The position numbers and the translations under genes are program-made. DNA of 64,000 nucleotides from Argyresthia goedartella (Eukaryota; Arthropoda; Insecta; Lepidoptera; Argyresthiidae), in NCBI GenBank assembly GCA_949825045.1, contig OX463808.1:30627674-30691673 (forward strand), written 5' to 3'. The notes under the pieces were generated by a model. It was not told the DNA's origin. It searched no databases and saw only the letters and a program-made list of their open reading frames with translations. Each line of letters opens with the position of its first letter. The stretch's first letter is position 1. Shown here piece by piece: positions 48,318 to 59,067 of the stretch.

Positions 48318-48392
48318 GCAAGAGTCTTAACAATTGTGCCTCTGCCACCCCGTATGGGAAAAGGCGTGACGCTATGTTATGTTATGTTAAGA
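48318..48392 (+). mobile_element. SINE family 1, 3' fragment
   Basis: ACAATTGTGCCTCTGCCACC, CCGTATGGGAAAAGGCGTGA and the ATGTTATGTTATGTT tail. Only the last 75 bp remain. Confidence 0.75.
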
Positions 48393-48399
48393 GTCTTTT

Positions 48400-49333
48400 A
48401 GGGTTTGTATGGCAATTGCGGGCATTGACTTGTGTCTGCCACTGTTCGTTCGTGATTGGATTAGCGAAACTGTCGCTTAGCGCATCATGGTAGCGGCCGC
48501 CGGTTATTTTTTGTTTTTTTTTTGGATGAAGATAAATATTGAATTACCCATGCCCAGGAGTCAGACCTCCCTGCTATGTCCGGGTCCCTGCGGGCATCAG
48601 TTCGTGTAGTATACGGTTTGAAAGCCCCTTCATTGATTTTAACAGTGATCTATTAGATTTTACTGTGTGCCAGAGGTGGTCTGCTGCGGTTTACTGCTGT
48701 CGCCGTCAGTTGCCATGGTTACCTTGTATGATTCGGTTCGCAGTAGCAGTCGGATCAATGACCGCTTTTGCCATGCTAACCCGTTTATACTATAGTTCTT
48801 CTTACTTTAGCTATAACTGAGATATTCAACAGTCAAGGCAGACAAGTATTTAAAAGAGTAAAAGTAAACAAAGAAAGGAGACGGATACGCTTTCATACAT
48901 TCTTGGGCCTAGATGTAAAAAGATGAGAGTGGTGTCAATCAAGAGCTTATATTTTATCAAACCATCTCTGAAAATTCTGTGTTTTTTGGCAATCTGAGAG
49001 CAGAGTTAAAAGAGATTTAGTAAAAGTGAGGTTATGTAACAAATTGACAATGACCAATACTTAACAGCTGATTTTTGAACTATGATTATTATTTTGTTAT
49101 AATAGACAGTTATTTACTGAAATAATTGTAGTTTTTATTGTTTTTTATTGAGTTTGAGAATGTAAGGAAAGTCACAAATAGATTAAAAGATGGGGAAGAT
49201 GTGATGTTAAAAAAAAACTTATTACCATACCATATCTCAACTTATTACAATTGGGCCCAGAGATCCGCGTCTCCTTTATGAGTGACATTTGTCAAAACTA
49301 ACCATAGATTCCTTGTCCCCAATAACTTCCCAG
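48400..49333. other. spire intron, unassigned
   Basis: AT-rich. A 93-codon open stretch at 48539-48820 has no domain. Nothing supported up to the acceptor at 49332-49333. Confidence 0.45.
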
Positions 49334-49506
49334 GCGCGGTTTTGGATGCAAGTGATCGGCGAGCTCCGTATGGGGGTGAAGCTGAAGAAGGTTAGCTACT
49401 CCCATACGCCCATCGAGTACGAGATGACACCCTACGAGATCCTCATGGACGACATCCGGTCCAGGAGGTACACGCTCCGGAAGGTCGATGGGGCGATACC
49501 GCAGAA
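49334..49506 (+). CDS. spir: spire exon, WH2 repeats A and B
   Basis: The acceptor is AACTTCCCAG (AG at 49332-49333) and the donor CAGAA|GTTAGC (GT at 49507). The exon is 173 nt, phase 0 in and two bases over at the end. WH2-A is [20 protein letters not shown]: an amphipathic helix followed by the LKKV actin-groove motif. After [13 protein letters not shown] comes WH2-[25 protein letters not shown] then leads into the spacer to WH2-C. Each WH2 binds one actin monomer. Spacing and motifs match the Spire family almost residue for residue. The AAGTTAGC donor is weaker than the others. Confidence 0.96.
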
Positions 49507-49537
49507 GTTAGCATTTATTTTCTTTTGTAATTCGTAA

Positions 49538-49650
49538 TATCTTTATTGTACTTACTACTCAAAACAGACATATATTCACCACGTGTAAAGGCGAGCTTCT
49601 CGCCAGCAAGAGATTTATTCCAGGAAACCGTGGATGGCAAGGGAAGACTG
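49538..49650 (-). mobile_element. LINE 3' UTR fragment (family E)
   Basis: On minus it reads CTCTTGCTGGCGAGAAGCTC, then GCCTTTACACG, then TACAATAAAG. The same order occurs at 23870-23780 and 62990-62880. It lies only about 30 bp downstream of the WH2-A/B exon donor. Confidence 0.7.
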
Positions 49651-49664
49651 CTCTGATATTTATA

Positions 49665-49790
49665 GATCCTTCATATCTCCATATCTGCAGCGATGGGCTA
49701 ACCCCCACACAAAATGGAGTATTGATTAACTGGCCGCTTTGTGCTTTTGCTACTCCGAATGGGACAATAAGTGACGCTACGGTTGTTAAA
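49665..49790 (+). mobile_element. SINE family 1, body fragment
   Basis: TTCATATCTCCATATCTGCA, GCGATGGGCTAACC, AAAATGGAGTATTGATTAAC and GTGACGCTACGG. It sits between a LINE tail and an RTE tail, showing nested accumulation in this short intron. Confidence 0.7.
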
Positions 49791-49795
49791 ATATA

Positions 49796-50010
49796 TCATC
49801 ATTCTCAGCCCACATCAACCCACTGCTGAGCATAGGCCTCTTCTCTATAGCGCCAACCCCTACAGTCCTGTGCCACCCGATCCTGTCGACTTTAGTGCAT
49901 CGTCGGACCATCGGGCAGGTGGTCTGCCCCCTGGCCTTGTCGCTCCCCTTGGCCACCACTCTGTGACTGATTTGGTCCACCGTCCGTCATCCCGTCTAGC
50001 CAAGTGTCCC
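49796..50010 (-). pseudogene. C-terminal end of an RTE-clade reverse transcriptase
   Basis: On minus: GGRPPARWSDDALKS, then after breaks EAYAQQWVDVG and a stop, followed by a GATGAT-type tail. RTE-clade ORFs typically end with GRPxxRW.DD...W...A.DR..W....EAY.QQW...G. At least two stops and one frameshift are present. Only the tail of the element is left. Confidence 0.72.
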
Positions 50011-51024
50011 GCCAATCTCCAAAACAGTCCCGTTATCCGCCCGCTTACCTTGTTTACAATTTATCGATCGTTTGTAAACTAACGAGAGAAAAACGTTAGA
50101 TTATTAACTAACGGTTTTGACAATCTGACGGTGATATTTATAAAGATACCAACAAGCAGGTCTCGATTACATGATAATACTCTCTATTAATGTACTACAT
50201 AAGAAAGTTATCTGACATCTGGAAATTTCTAACAGAATGCCAATCAGTATGCCAATTTTAAGAGGGATTCTGACAAAAATTCCCAGATTTCAGAATAATA
50301 TAAGAAGCTGTAGCCTTATTATGCACTCCCGCCCGACATCTAGGATTTCTTCTCTTTATTATTATTTTTTTGTAAGCGAACCAACAGAATTAACAGTTAT
50401 GACAAAGTTATCAGATACAATTACAATTACAGGTTCTCATTTAATTTACAATGTAAAAGTTGGCAACACAACATAAAACATGCAATTATTGGGTTTGGGA
50501 TTGAACTTCTGTCTATTACAATTTGTCGTAATGTGAATAATCATACATAATGTTGGTGGCTAGCTACCTACATAGCTTGTTAATGTTTTGGTAACAAGAT
50601 TTTTAAAAGCGATTTGGGATCAATAAAACATACATATTGTAAATATTCATTATTCTGTCCATGTCCATAGTTTGAACGATGAAATGGGATATTGTAAATG
50701 GTTCTGATTGACGGTCTTAGCACTCTAAACTTAATACGATACAGCAACTCAGGACAGTCCGTTAAACCTTTTACAACTTTGTATAGGAACATCATGTCGG
50801 CTATAGTGCATGTATTCTCTAATGAATGATATTATTTTCTATCTCACTCATCACATTCACAAATCTCTTGCAATTTGACAAATGAACCAATTAGATCACG
50901 ATTATTTTAATGACCTGAGTTTTGATATAATTTGAAAGGGAAAGGCCTACTGTAGCCTTATCATTATATCTTTAATTTCAAATAAATCTTACTGATTTAT
51001 ATTTCACCTTAAATTACTTTTACT
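50011..51024. other. spire intron, unassigned
   Basis: AT-rich, no clear repeats. Open stretches at 50237-50476 and 50580-50795 are without motifs. Confidence 0.45.
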
Positions 51025-51029
51025 ATGAT

Positions 51030-51290
51030 AAATAATAATAATAATAAATATTAGAGGACAATCTTACACAAATCGAACTATGCCCAAACTAAGCTCAACA
51101 AGGTTTGTGTACTAGACGATGATATATTTAAGATATAATTAGAGATAAATACTTATGTAAATACATAGAAAACATCCAAGACTAAGAAACAAATATTCAT
51201 GCTCATCACACAAATATTTTCCTTACCGGGATTTGAACACAGAACCGTCAGCAACTTTAGGTAAATAAGCGCCCGAATTTCCGATCACGT
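51030..51290 (-). mobile_element. tRNA-derived SINE (family 4, Metulj-like), minus
   Basis: On minus: the GTTCTGTGTTCAAATCCCGG B box, AAATATTTGTGTGATGAGCA, then a body and a tail of AATAATAAT-type repeats (51030-51050 on +). The AATATTTGT.TGATGAG block also occurs in the SINE at 54195-54375. From memory this is the widespread lepidopteran SINE type called Metulj; the name is unverified. It ends about 65 bp before the next spire exon. Confidence 0.7.
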
Positions 51291-51355
51291 ATGTACTAAA
51301 CAAATATGAATTGATAGCTTTATGTAACTGATTCTATATTTATTTCTTGTTACAG

Positions 51356-51419
51356 CGTCAAGAAGGATGCACACGCAATGATTCTCGATTTTATCAGAAG
51401 TAGACCACCACTAAGAAAA
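51356..51419 (+). CDS. spir: spire exon, WH2 repeat C
   Basis: The acceptor is TTCTTGTTACAG (AG at 51354-51355) and the donor AGAAAA|GTAAGT (GT at 51420). The exon is 64 nt: one base completes the split codon, then it runs to phase 0. It encodes [20 protein letters not shown] plus K. [15 protein letters not shown] is the WH2-C repeat, the helix plus actin-binding tail that is unusually important for nucleation in Spire. The exon is tiny and lies close to a SINE. Confidence 0.95.
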
Positions 51420-52104
51420 GTAAGTCCTAAAAATACCTCAAAATCAACATCATTAGATTAAACAAATATAATATGATGTAACTATATGTGTTTGACGTAT
51501 AGTTCGCCACAGGGATGGCAATCGGGAAGACATGGTTAATTATGATTTAAGAAGTTGAGGCTTCCCTATCGTCCTCAAATATCACAGTGGGATGTATTAG
51601 TGTGCGAATGAAGTGGAAGGGTCATCCGATAGGTAATGGGGGCTGACAAACACACTTGAACCATGTCTTCCCTGATTGCCATACCAATCTGTCGCGAACG
51701 TCCCATACTAGTCGTGGGAACCAGAGAAGACATCGCAAACTTTATAAATATCCAAGACACGAGAATTTGTTTCACTTAACGTAATGAACGATATACATGT
51801 AGATGTTACTGACCGAGCGACGAAGGGTCTCCATTTTACTTGGGCGAAAATGCTTTCGTATGTCCGTCTCTCCAGATTTCTGACCGGATTTACGATTGTT
51901 CTCCTCTACAAGTCTAATTTCTTAACCGATTGTTGTAAAATGTTGTGAGCAGGTTCGCTAACTATGAGTATTTTTTGTCGATTCAGTTTTTGGATTGTTT
52001 TCAAAATGGCGGAACAAACGTAAAAAAAGACAAGCGGCTTGACGGATATAAACAAATGTGGTGCCGTTGAATTTGTGGAGACCGTGAAAGTGACTTAGGC
52101 TATG
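51420..52104. other. spire intron, unassigned
   Basis: It contains a scrap of the RTE-type GAAGGGTCTCC block (51806-51830). No gene. Confidence 0.45.
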
Positions 52105-52528
52105 CAGGATGTTTGTTAGATCGAAGCAAAGACTTAAAGCATAGCTAGTACAAACCCTAAAGTCTTTTTGAGCCAAATATGCCTATGGTGAAGTCTTACC
52201 GTTTATTTTTTATTGATGTTTTTTTTGTGCGAAAATTGCCAGATTTTCACAGTTAATCGATATTAACTGGGAAACTAAACAAAAATTGGATTATTTTTAA
52301 ATTAATTCTAATAAATCACTTAATAAGCATTCTAACCAATCTTTATTGTGCATCTACTTCTTCGGACTTAGTTTTTACAGACCTTTGAAAAGCTCGACAT
52401 CATAAAAAAACAAGTTTTTCGGACCCAATTAAAAAAAATAAGCGGTGAAAGATTTTATGTGCAAATCATTCCAAATGGATTCTACTGGCTCCGCTTTAAG
52501 TCTTTGCATCGATCTACCAATGACCCTG
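52105..52528. mobile_element. Non-autonomous TIR element (short form) in a spire intron
   Basis: The left end is CAGGATGTTTGTTAGATCGA, then AGCAAAGACTTAAAGC. The right end is the reverse complement of CAGGGTCATTGGTAGATCGA, then TGCAAAGACTTAAAGC. TA follows on the right; the left has TG. Its left 290 bp match the arms of the larger element at 59068-60813, so this is a deletion derivative of that family. No coding capacity. Confidence 0.8.
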
Positions 52529-52729
52529 TATAATTTTGGTAAAAAGTAAATAGGTTTTAGATCGCAAAAAGGAGTTTACAAAGTTATTAGTTCGGCTACT
52601 TTCATACTCCATGTAGGTAACCAGGTGAATTCATAACTTTATATGTTAGAAGTTCAGCTTTCCACCAAAGGTCTTATAGCTCACAGAGCAACTAGTTTTA
52701 GTAGTCATGTTATAATTCTTTTTTTCTAG

Positions 52730-52844
52730 GCCTCAGAAAGAAAATTACCACCCTCTAGAAGAGAAACTACACCCCGAGAACAACTGCTCGCATCGATACA
52801 AAGAGGGAGGCCTTTACGACCGACGCCATATTCAAGAAAACTAT
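52730..52844 (+). CDS. spir: spire exon, WH2 repeat D
   Basis: The acceptor is TTTTTTCTAG (AG at 52728-52729) and the donor AAACTAT|GTAAGT (GT at 52845). The exon is 115 nt, phase 0 in and one base over. It encodes ASERKLPPSRRETT, then PREQLLASIQRGRPLRPTPY and SRKL. The SERxLxP linker and the xxLLxxIxxGRPLRP repeat are WH2-D of Spire. It completes the four-repeat cluster. The next exon, which should begin in phase 1, was not identified downstream. Confidence 0.94.
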
Positions 52845-52899
52845 GTAAGTTCTGTAACTTGAATAAATGTTTATTTTTATTTGGTAAGCGACAGTTTAA

Positions 52900-54190
52900 C
52901 TTCTGAAGCAGAGAAAAAAGACAACTTAGATTCTCCTCCATACCTTTGGTTAGTGCAGCGGCTAGCGAGTAAGCGCCTGTGAATAACTTTGCAGCAATGC
53001 CACGGATGTTCTAATTGTAGCTATTTTAAAAACTTAGGCGCTACTGATAGAAATTATTGATAACTTGAATCTCTAAAATTAGCCCCTTTCCTTGTAACCC
53101 TATCTTTTCCAACTCCTGCCTATTGTTCCAGATAGTGTTACAGATACGTGAAGCTAATCTCCCCCCTGAACCCGAATCAAAATCCTTGAGTATACGAACC
53201 CTTTTTATCTTTTTCAGTGTCATTTGTCTGTACTATTCCTTTGTTGTAGTATGTTTTACTGAACAAGCTGTGATGACGCCGTGATATTAATAAACCTATT
53301 GGATAACCTCCTGTATTAAATGATCAGTTTGTGTGAGTTGTTGAGTTGCTCTTTTAGACGTACAGGCGTTTCTGCTTTGCTGACTACTTTATATTTCAGC
53401 GAGTCAGCAAGGATTTTAATATTATATCTAACTGATCTACATTGCACTAACAGTTAGTAAATAAGCGAAATAGGTTCCATATTCAGGTTTTGTAGCGCCA
53501 GGTTTCGTTTCGCCTGGCCATCTACCCTCTCACTAAGGCGGTCAATATTGCCCACTCATTTGAATAGAACACACATAGGTATAATAAGCAATTATTTAGG
53601 TCGAGTTAGATGTAAGAAATACTAATATTACTTTTTTTATCAATTAACAACAAGTCTTTTCAATTGCTCTGACGTATACGGCTAACCGCAATATTACTTT
53701 TTAATCTTTTTATCATTGCGGGGCGGCGGCAGCGGCGGGGCGGGCGACCACTGGTCCTCAACATTCCGCATTCGATCCCCCAAATTTACCGAGTTCCGCA
53801 CCTGTCATCCAAGGCCTAGGAAAGAATCCACGTTATTCCAATATCCAATTGGTCGGCACAATGGCGCGAAAATCGCCGTCAAATAAGAGTATTCGGATCT
53901 TCGGTTCACAATGGACGGCGGAGCGGAGCAAAACGAGCAAATCGCGAGTTGTATAAACCGGCCAGTCACTCAGAAACTGGTCGTCAAACTGCGGCGAAAG
54001 AGAAGCATATTTATCGATAACATGATTCTAGTTTGTAGTTTCTAAAATAAGACTATTTCATCAGGAGTAAAAAGCTTTCTAGTTTTTTTTTTAATCCTTG
54101 TGCTGGAGCCTTTAGGAACCTTTTGCTGCATGATAGTGCATCATCCCATCTGTATATCATACAATAAATAATATAGCCCATAGGGTCTCC
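52900..54190. other. Presumed spire intron or downstream DNA
   Basis: A GC-rich patch at 53720-53760 (GGGGCGGCGGCAGCGGCGGG) and another near 53880-53960 break the AT-rich background, but no exon with usable splice sites could be fitted. Confidence 0.45.
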
Positions 54191-54194
54191 ACAC

Positions 54195-54375
54195 GACCCG
54201 AATGGCCGAGTCGGCAATGACCCTGCCTACGAAGCCAAGGGTCCAGGTTCGAATCCCGGTTGGGGCAAATATTTGTTTGATGAGAACAGATGTCTAGAAC
54301 CCAAGATACAGAGAATCCTAGTTTGGGGCTAGATCAATGTGTGTAAATAGTGTCCAAGGTATTATTATTAGGTTA
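54195..54375 (+). mobile_element. tRNA-derived SINE (Metulj-like), plus
   Basis: TGGCCGAGTCGGCAATGACC (A box region), GGTCCAGGTTCGAATCCCGG (B box, 54242-54261), CAAATATTTGTTTGATGAGA and a tail of TATTATTATTAGG repeats. The head resembles a tRNA but does not pair through the acceptor stem, so it is not a tRNA gene. Confidence 0.78.
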
Positions 54376-54479
54376 TTATTAAGGTAATTAACATGGTATT
54401 AAGTTATTATTATTATTATTACACGGGGCACAGGCCTTTACCCGGATACGAATAAGATTGAGCCGTTCTCCACCACGGT

Positions 54480-54585
54480 TGAATGAAATGAAAATGAAAT
54501 GAAATGAAAATGAAATGAAATGAAAATGAAAATGAAAATGAAAATGAAAATGAAAATGAAATGAAATGAAATGAAAATGAAAATA
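54480..54585 (+). repeat. AAATGA-type simple repeat, tail of element C
   Basis: GAAATGAAATGAAAATGA units, mixed 5- and 6-mers, directly abutting the 3' UTR of element C. This is the element's own 3' tail and not an independent microsatellite. Confidence 0.85.
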
Positions 54586-55057
54586 GTATTTATTGAGCCA
54601 ACTTATAACTAATTACATTAGACAATAAAACTTAATCAATAAAGGCTACTTATGGTGCATATCTGGTTCATACTTGTTGACTCTTGAACTAGATTCTTAG
54701 GAACCTGTATGTCGAGAGTCAAGTGGTTATCACCAAAAGTTGTCTCTGGGAAGTTGCCTCACTATAGGGTTAAGTGAGTGTGTGAATTATGTAATTAATA
54801 CATTAACAAAATATATTAAAATTATACAATAATTTAGTGCAATTTATTCTGTTAACACTTTTCAATATTTATGTAAATGATATTGCGAGTCCTGACAAAT
54901 AAGAATTTCATTGCAAGGTTTAGATTAGTTTCGTTTAGCTGAATGATTTTACAATAAGTAGGTAAGTATTTATCTTTTATCTTTAATATGTAAGTGTCTG
55001 AAGGGTTTTATAGGTAGTAAAGTGTTGATTTATGGTTGATCTTTCTTTATGGTTGAT

Positions 55058-56560
55058 TCAGGTGAGTAGTAAATATCGGTTAGCTATAAGTGACATTATT
55101 CTTAGCAGAAGATCTTCGGTTTCACTGTATTTTAATTTTAGAAGGAACTTTCGTAACTTGATTTTTACTTCTTGGTAGCTTAGGGGGTAGATGTTAAGAA
55201 TTTTATTCATTTTATTGTATAGACTAGGTGCTTGTATGTTGTACTGCCTTCCAGCAAATTCTGTTTGAAAGTTAGGAGTTATGCAAACGAATTCAGTTCT
55301 ACGGCTGGATATTTTGGAGGGATTATAATTTAGATTTGTGTGGCGTCTTAGTGTTGTTTGGTGTATGTATAATTGTCGGACTGTGAGGAGCTCACAGTAC
55401 TTGTACAGGTCAGCACTAGGGAAGCTGTATGGCTTGAAAGTGGAAACCTTTAGCAGCGATCTTTGTGCTCGTTCCAGTTCGATCAAGTGTGTTTTACAGG
55501 CCCCACCCCATGCTGGAATACAGTACGTTAAAACGGATTGTGCAAGCGTATAGTAAACGGTCTTCAAAAGGTAGGGTGGTGCTACATGTCTGAGTTTTTT
55601 GAAGATCCAGATTAGCTTTCTCAATCGACCTGCTAGCATTTTAATGTGGGGCTTCCAAGTCAGGTTATCGTCAATGATGACTCCACGATATTTTATGGTG
55701 TTGCTTTTTGCCATGGCAGGGCATTGGCAATTAATGTTACTGTAATCTTTGCAACTATGCACTTTGATCTCAAAGTCGGGGGGGTGGTTGCCCTCTATTA
55801 ATGATAGAGAAGGTTAAATATTGTGACTTAGATATATTAAGAGTGAGGAGATTGTTTTTGAGCCAGGATGAAATAATAGCAAGCCCCGTCTCTGCATGAC
55901 TACGAGCTAGGTCCCACGAATCCCCAAGAAAGACCAATGCTGTGTCATCTGCAAAAGTTACTATTTTACAGTTGTCTAGTTTATGTTGGCAAAGGCCATT
56001 AATGTAGATGAGAAATAGTGTGGGTCCCAGCACGCTACCCTGGGGAACTCCATATGCTATATCCATGTCACTGCTAATTAAATTATCGATTTTTATGCGT
56101 TGAACTCGGTTTTGTAGATAGTTTTGAAAGATGGCAAGGGATGAATACCCCTTATACCCATTTTCTCCATTTTGTTTATTAGAATGGGCACTGAAACCGT
56201 ATCAAAAGCCTTGGCAAGGTCTAAAAATACTCCTATACACTTCTGTCTTTATCTAGTCTTTGAACGATTTCTTCAGTTAGTGAGAGCACGGCATCTACAG
56301 TTGACCTACCCCCTCTAAATCCAAATTGTGACCCTGATAGAAGCTTTTGCTCATGTAGAAATTTTTAGAGCCTACGATTAAGAAGCTTCTCTATTATTTT
56401 TGATAGAACGGGTAGGACCGAAATGGGCCTGTAGTTGCCCATTTCGCTTTTGTCTCCACTTTTAAATATTGGAAGTACCAGAGATCGTTTAAACACGTCA
56501 GGGAATATACCTGTTGAGAAACAGTTGTTTATCATATGCGTCAAAAGGTTTTTACTATAA
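55058..56560 (-). pseudogene. Reverse transcriptase of element C (frameshifted)
   Basis: In order: FPDVFKRSLVLPIFKSGDK, YRPISVLPVLSKIIEKL, FGFRGGRSTVDAVLSL, GVFLDLAKAFDTVSVPI (catalytic Asp), YGVPQGSVLGPTLFLIYING and TFADDTALVFL (ADD box). Then SSWLKNNLLTLNISKSQYL, KYRGVIIDDNLTWKPHI and YCIPAWGGACKTHLIELE. The last 234 codons (55058-55762) are open without a break and the preceding 98 (55770-56066) are in another frame, so decay is modest. Confidence 0.88.
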
Positions 56561-56599
56561 GACTCTTGGCTAGTTTAATCGTCCTTGTGGATATTTCGT

Positions 56600-57299
56600 T
56601 GCGTTTCGTTGGTTGCTCAGTGTGGGTTGATAGATCGAGAGGTGTCGGGCTAGTGGCCCACCCGACTGAAATATGTTTTCAAATTGCCCCTAATAGGGCC
56701 TCTGACATATATAGCTTTGAGTAGCAATAGTAGCAAGACTTACAGCTTAGCGTGCCATCCAAAACACGTTAGCGCCCGACACAAAGGCCACATAGCAATG
56801 CATCCAGTACCCGTCTCGGCCAGATATTGCTTAACCGCAAGATCGGTCCAGTACCAGTACCGCTGGGCCTCGGGCTCACCTATAAAAAGTTTTTATTTCA
56901 TCCATTTCATGCGCTCGTCGAGCCAGAAATTTTATACTCCATTTTGCAATAAATTAGGTAATTAAAAAACTTAAAAACCCGACTTCGGTACGCTAAAAAG
57001 CACAAAATATGTAGATAAAACTTAAATTTAAATGCAAGCGGAACCCACTCTATTGGATTTAATTGGTCCCTCCTATACTTAAATTTAATTTAATTTATAT
57101 ACTTTATGTACTGTAATAATTTTATCGAATCTCAATAATTACGTTAAGTCTGCTTGGTTTTTGTAACGCAGTCAGGTTTTTAAGTTTATTATAGTTACGA
57201 CATTTATTTCCTGTTTTCGTTGAAAATTACGAAAAATCTGTAATTGCTTAGTTTAAAATATTGGTGTATTATTTATAGCTTCTGCAAGATAAGCTTATA
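56600..57299. other. Unassigned DNA before the Jockey-like insertion
   Basis: Includes CTTAAAAACCCGACTTCGG at 56970-56990, a piece typical of lepidopteran RTE-like 3' UTRs. No gene. Confidence 0.45.
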
Positions 57300-57498
57300 T
57301 TTCCGCACTCGACTTTTAAAGCCCTTTATTTTGGTGCCCCACTCGAGAGTCTTGAAAAATTTTGTATAGCCCGCATATCAAAGAGCATAAAATCAGTGAT
57401 TTTTTCACAATATTTATTTGTACCCAGTGACACTCGGGCCATCAAGACAAATCTAATGTGGTATCATTTATCAAAATTGGTTGATCCGCTGAGTAATT
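57300..57498 (+). repeat. Left copy of a perfect 199-bp direct repeat (target duplication)
   Basis: Starts TTTCCGCACTCGAC and ends TCCGCTGAGTAATT. It is identical base for base to 58828-59026. It consists of RTE-like 3' UTR sequence, so element D landed in an older repeat. Confidence 0.95.
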
Positions 57499-58827
57499 TG
57501 ATTTTTGATTTTTCAGAGTTCTTTATTAATAGTCAAATTACAATAGTTGCGTTGCCAGAACCAACTGGCACACAATAACCTTAACTAAAATATTGTTTCT
57601 CAGGCTGAGGGTACCTTTATAAAACTTCAACATCCATAACTAAAACTATTTGCGACGTAAGCTTAATGAAATAAGTATGTTGTGTTATTATGCCCGTTTT
57701 GTGAACTTGCATTTGTAGCATTATTAAGACTAAACAATAAAAGAAATAAAATAATAACAAACAAGTTAACCTACCAGGTAAAACAAGGTGGATTCACTAA
57801 AACATCAGTATTACTAAAAATTTAAGTACAAAGAGTACGATACGCGATGACCCGTGAGGGGTGCATCCCATGAAATATAAGTATTTATAATAATTAGGTA
57901 TACGCTTTTACGCGCAAGAACATCAATCTAACATACATTCGCCGCCGTGACGGCCGCAAGCAGTACTGACTGACTGGCTGGCTGGACGGACATGGACAGG
58001 TGAGTCACCGCCGCTCGCATCGTCTAGGATTAAGTGATGGGGCAAGCGATACTTTTTGTACTTGTCGATAAATGGTAAGTTTGCCTTGCGAGTCATGCCA
58101 ATTGACGAGACCAGACTGTTAGGGGTTAGTTTTACACTGTGTAGGTAGAACTTACGTGTAAGTTTATGTATAAAGTCTGTGATAGTGGGATATATAATTT
58201 GTTCGTGTAAACTTTGCAGGTTAGTGTAAAAAGGCGTGTTGTAAGAAGTCCTGAGGGCCCTGTTTTGGACCACCTGTAGTTTGTAAAAGTTGGTTTTACA
58301 TGTGCCACTCCACACCGGTGCCGCATATGTTATACATGGTCTAACCAACGTCGAGTATATCTGCAGTTTTGTGGTCGACCTAAGGTTGCTGCGTTTGTTT
58401 AGGATCGGACCCAACGCGCCGAGGGCTTTAATGCCTTTGAGACGTAGTTGTGTAGTGTGATGCGACCAGTTCATCCTGCGATCAAGGTTTACACCGAGAT
58501 ACCGTACTGAATTTGCCCATGGTATTTTATGGTCGTTAATTTGAAGAGACCTCGATGGCACTTTGCGTTTTTTGCTAAACATTATTGCTTCAGTTTTGGT
58601 GTCGTTTAGTTTTAATTTCCATTTAGTGAAGTATGATTGTAGTAATTCAATTGACAACTGGAGACGACCTATAATTAGGTCAGTATCATTGGCTGAAGTG
58701 AACGATGCCGTATCGTCAGCGAAACAAGCAAGACTTGTTCGCGTCTGAATTGGGACATCGTTCAGATACAGTAAGAATAGGTATGGACCCAGAATGGAGC
58801 CCTGTGGTACTCCTGCTGGGATAATGC
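57499..58827 (-). mobile_element. Jockey-like non-LTR element D, 5'-truncated, recent
   Basis: 1329 bp lie exactly between the two 199-bp copies. On minus it starts inside the RT at GVPQGS, runs through the RT C-terminus, and ends with a 3' UTR terminating in CTGAAAAATCAAAAATCA. The identical flanks indicate a recent insertion. The 3' end has two AAAAATC units and not a long poly(A). Confidence 0.85.
57923..58827 (-). pseudogene. RT C-terminal half of element D
   Basis: Open from the truncation: PAGVPQGSILGPYLFLLYLN, then ACFADDTASFTS (ADD box), IELLQSYFTKWKLKLNDTK, RYLGVNLDRRMNWSHH and TYAAPVWSGTCKTNFYKLQ. It ends LPHHLILDD and a short terminal tail with a stop at 57923. YAAPVWxxxxKTN is typical of Jockey-clade RTs. 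The reading frame is essentially unbroken for about 300 codons, so the copy is young, though dead through truncation. Confidence 0.88.
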
Positions 58828-59026
58828 TTTCCGCACTCGACTTTTAAAGCCCTTTATTTTGGTGCCCCACTCGAGAGTCTTGAAAAATTTTGTATAGCCC
58901 GCATATCAAAGAGCATAAAATCAGTGATTTTTTCACAATATTTATTTGTACCCAGTGACACTCGGGCCATCAAGACAAATCTAATGTGGTATCATTTATC
59001 AAAATTGGTTGATCCGCTGAGTAATT
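58828..59026 (+). repeat. Right copy of the 199-bp direct repeat
   Basis: Identical to 57300-57498. It continues into AAGAGGGAATACAGGAACAG and CATACATACATACATG, the natural continuation of an RTE-like 3' UTR, whereas the left copy is cut by element D at this point. Confidence 0.95.
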
Positions 59027-59067
59027 AAGAGGGAATACAGGAACAGACATACATACATACATGCGTA

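Larger units (their letters stand above)
28319..52844 (+). other. spir: spire gene, visible span (exons of KIND and WH2 repeats)
   Basis: Five exons in order encode a continuous Spire segment. Intron phases agree throughout: codons are split 0/0, 0/0, 2/1 and 0/0 at the four internal junctions. Intron lengths are 18.4, 2.3, 1.85 and 1.3 kb. Spire nucleates linear actin filaments by lining up actin monomers on four WH2 repeats. Its N-terminal KIND domain binds the tail of formins such as Cappuccino, and in insects the pair builds the oocyte actin mesh. The first exon needs one base from an upstream exon that I could not find, and the last ends in phase 1, so the gene continues on both sides. 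The introns hold most of the retrotransposons in the window. Confidence 0.88.
54480..56570 (-). mobile_element. CR1-like non-LTR element C, 5'-truncated
   Basis: Minus strand: part of the RT, its C-terminus, a 3' UTR with AATAAATACTATTTTCATT, and a tail of about 100 bp made of CATTTT/CATTTCATTTC units (54480-54585). The truncation lies upstream of the RT start, near 56570. It is distinct in sequence from A and B but of the same general type (WGGAxK, ERAQRSLLKV). Confidence 0.85.

Noticed and set aside
54200..54265. tRNA gene (A and B boxes present)
   Set aside because: No acceptor stem pairing, and a SINE body with an ATT tail follows directly.
54480..54585. Independent microsatellite
   Set aside because: It abuts the 3' UTR of element C and fits the tail type of related LINEs, so it belongs to the element.
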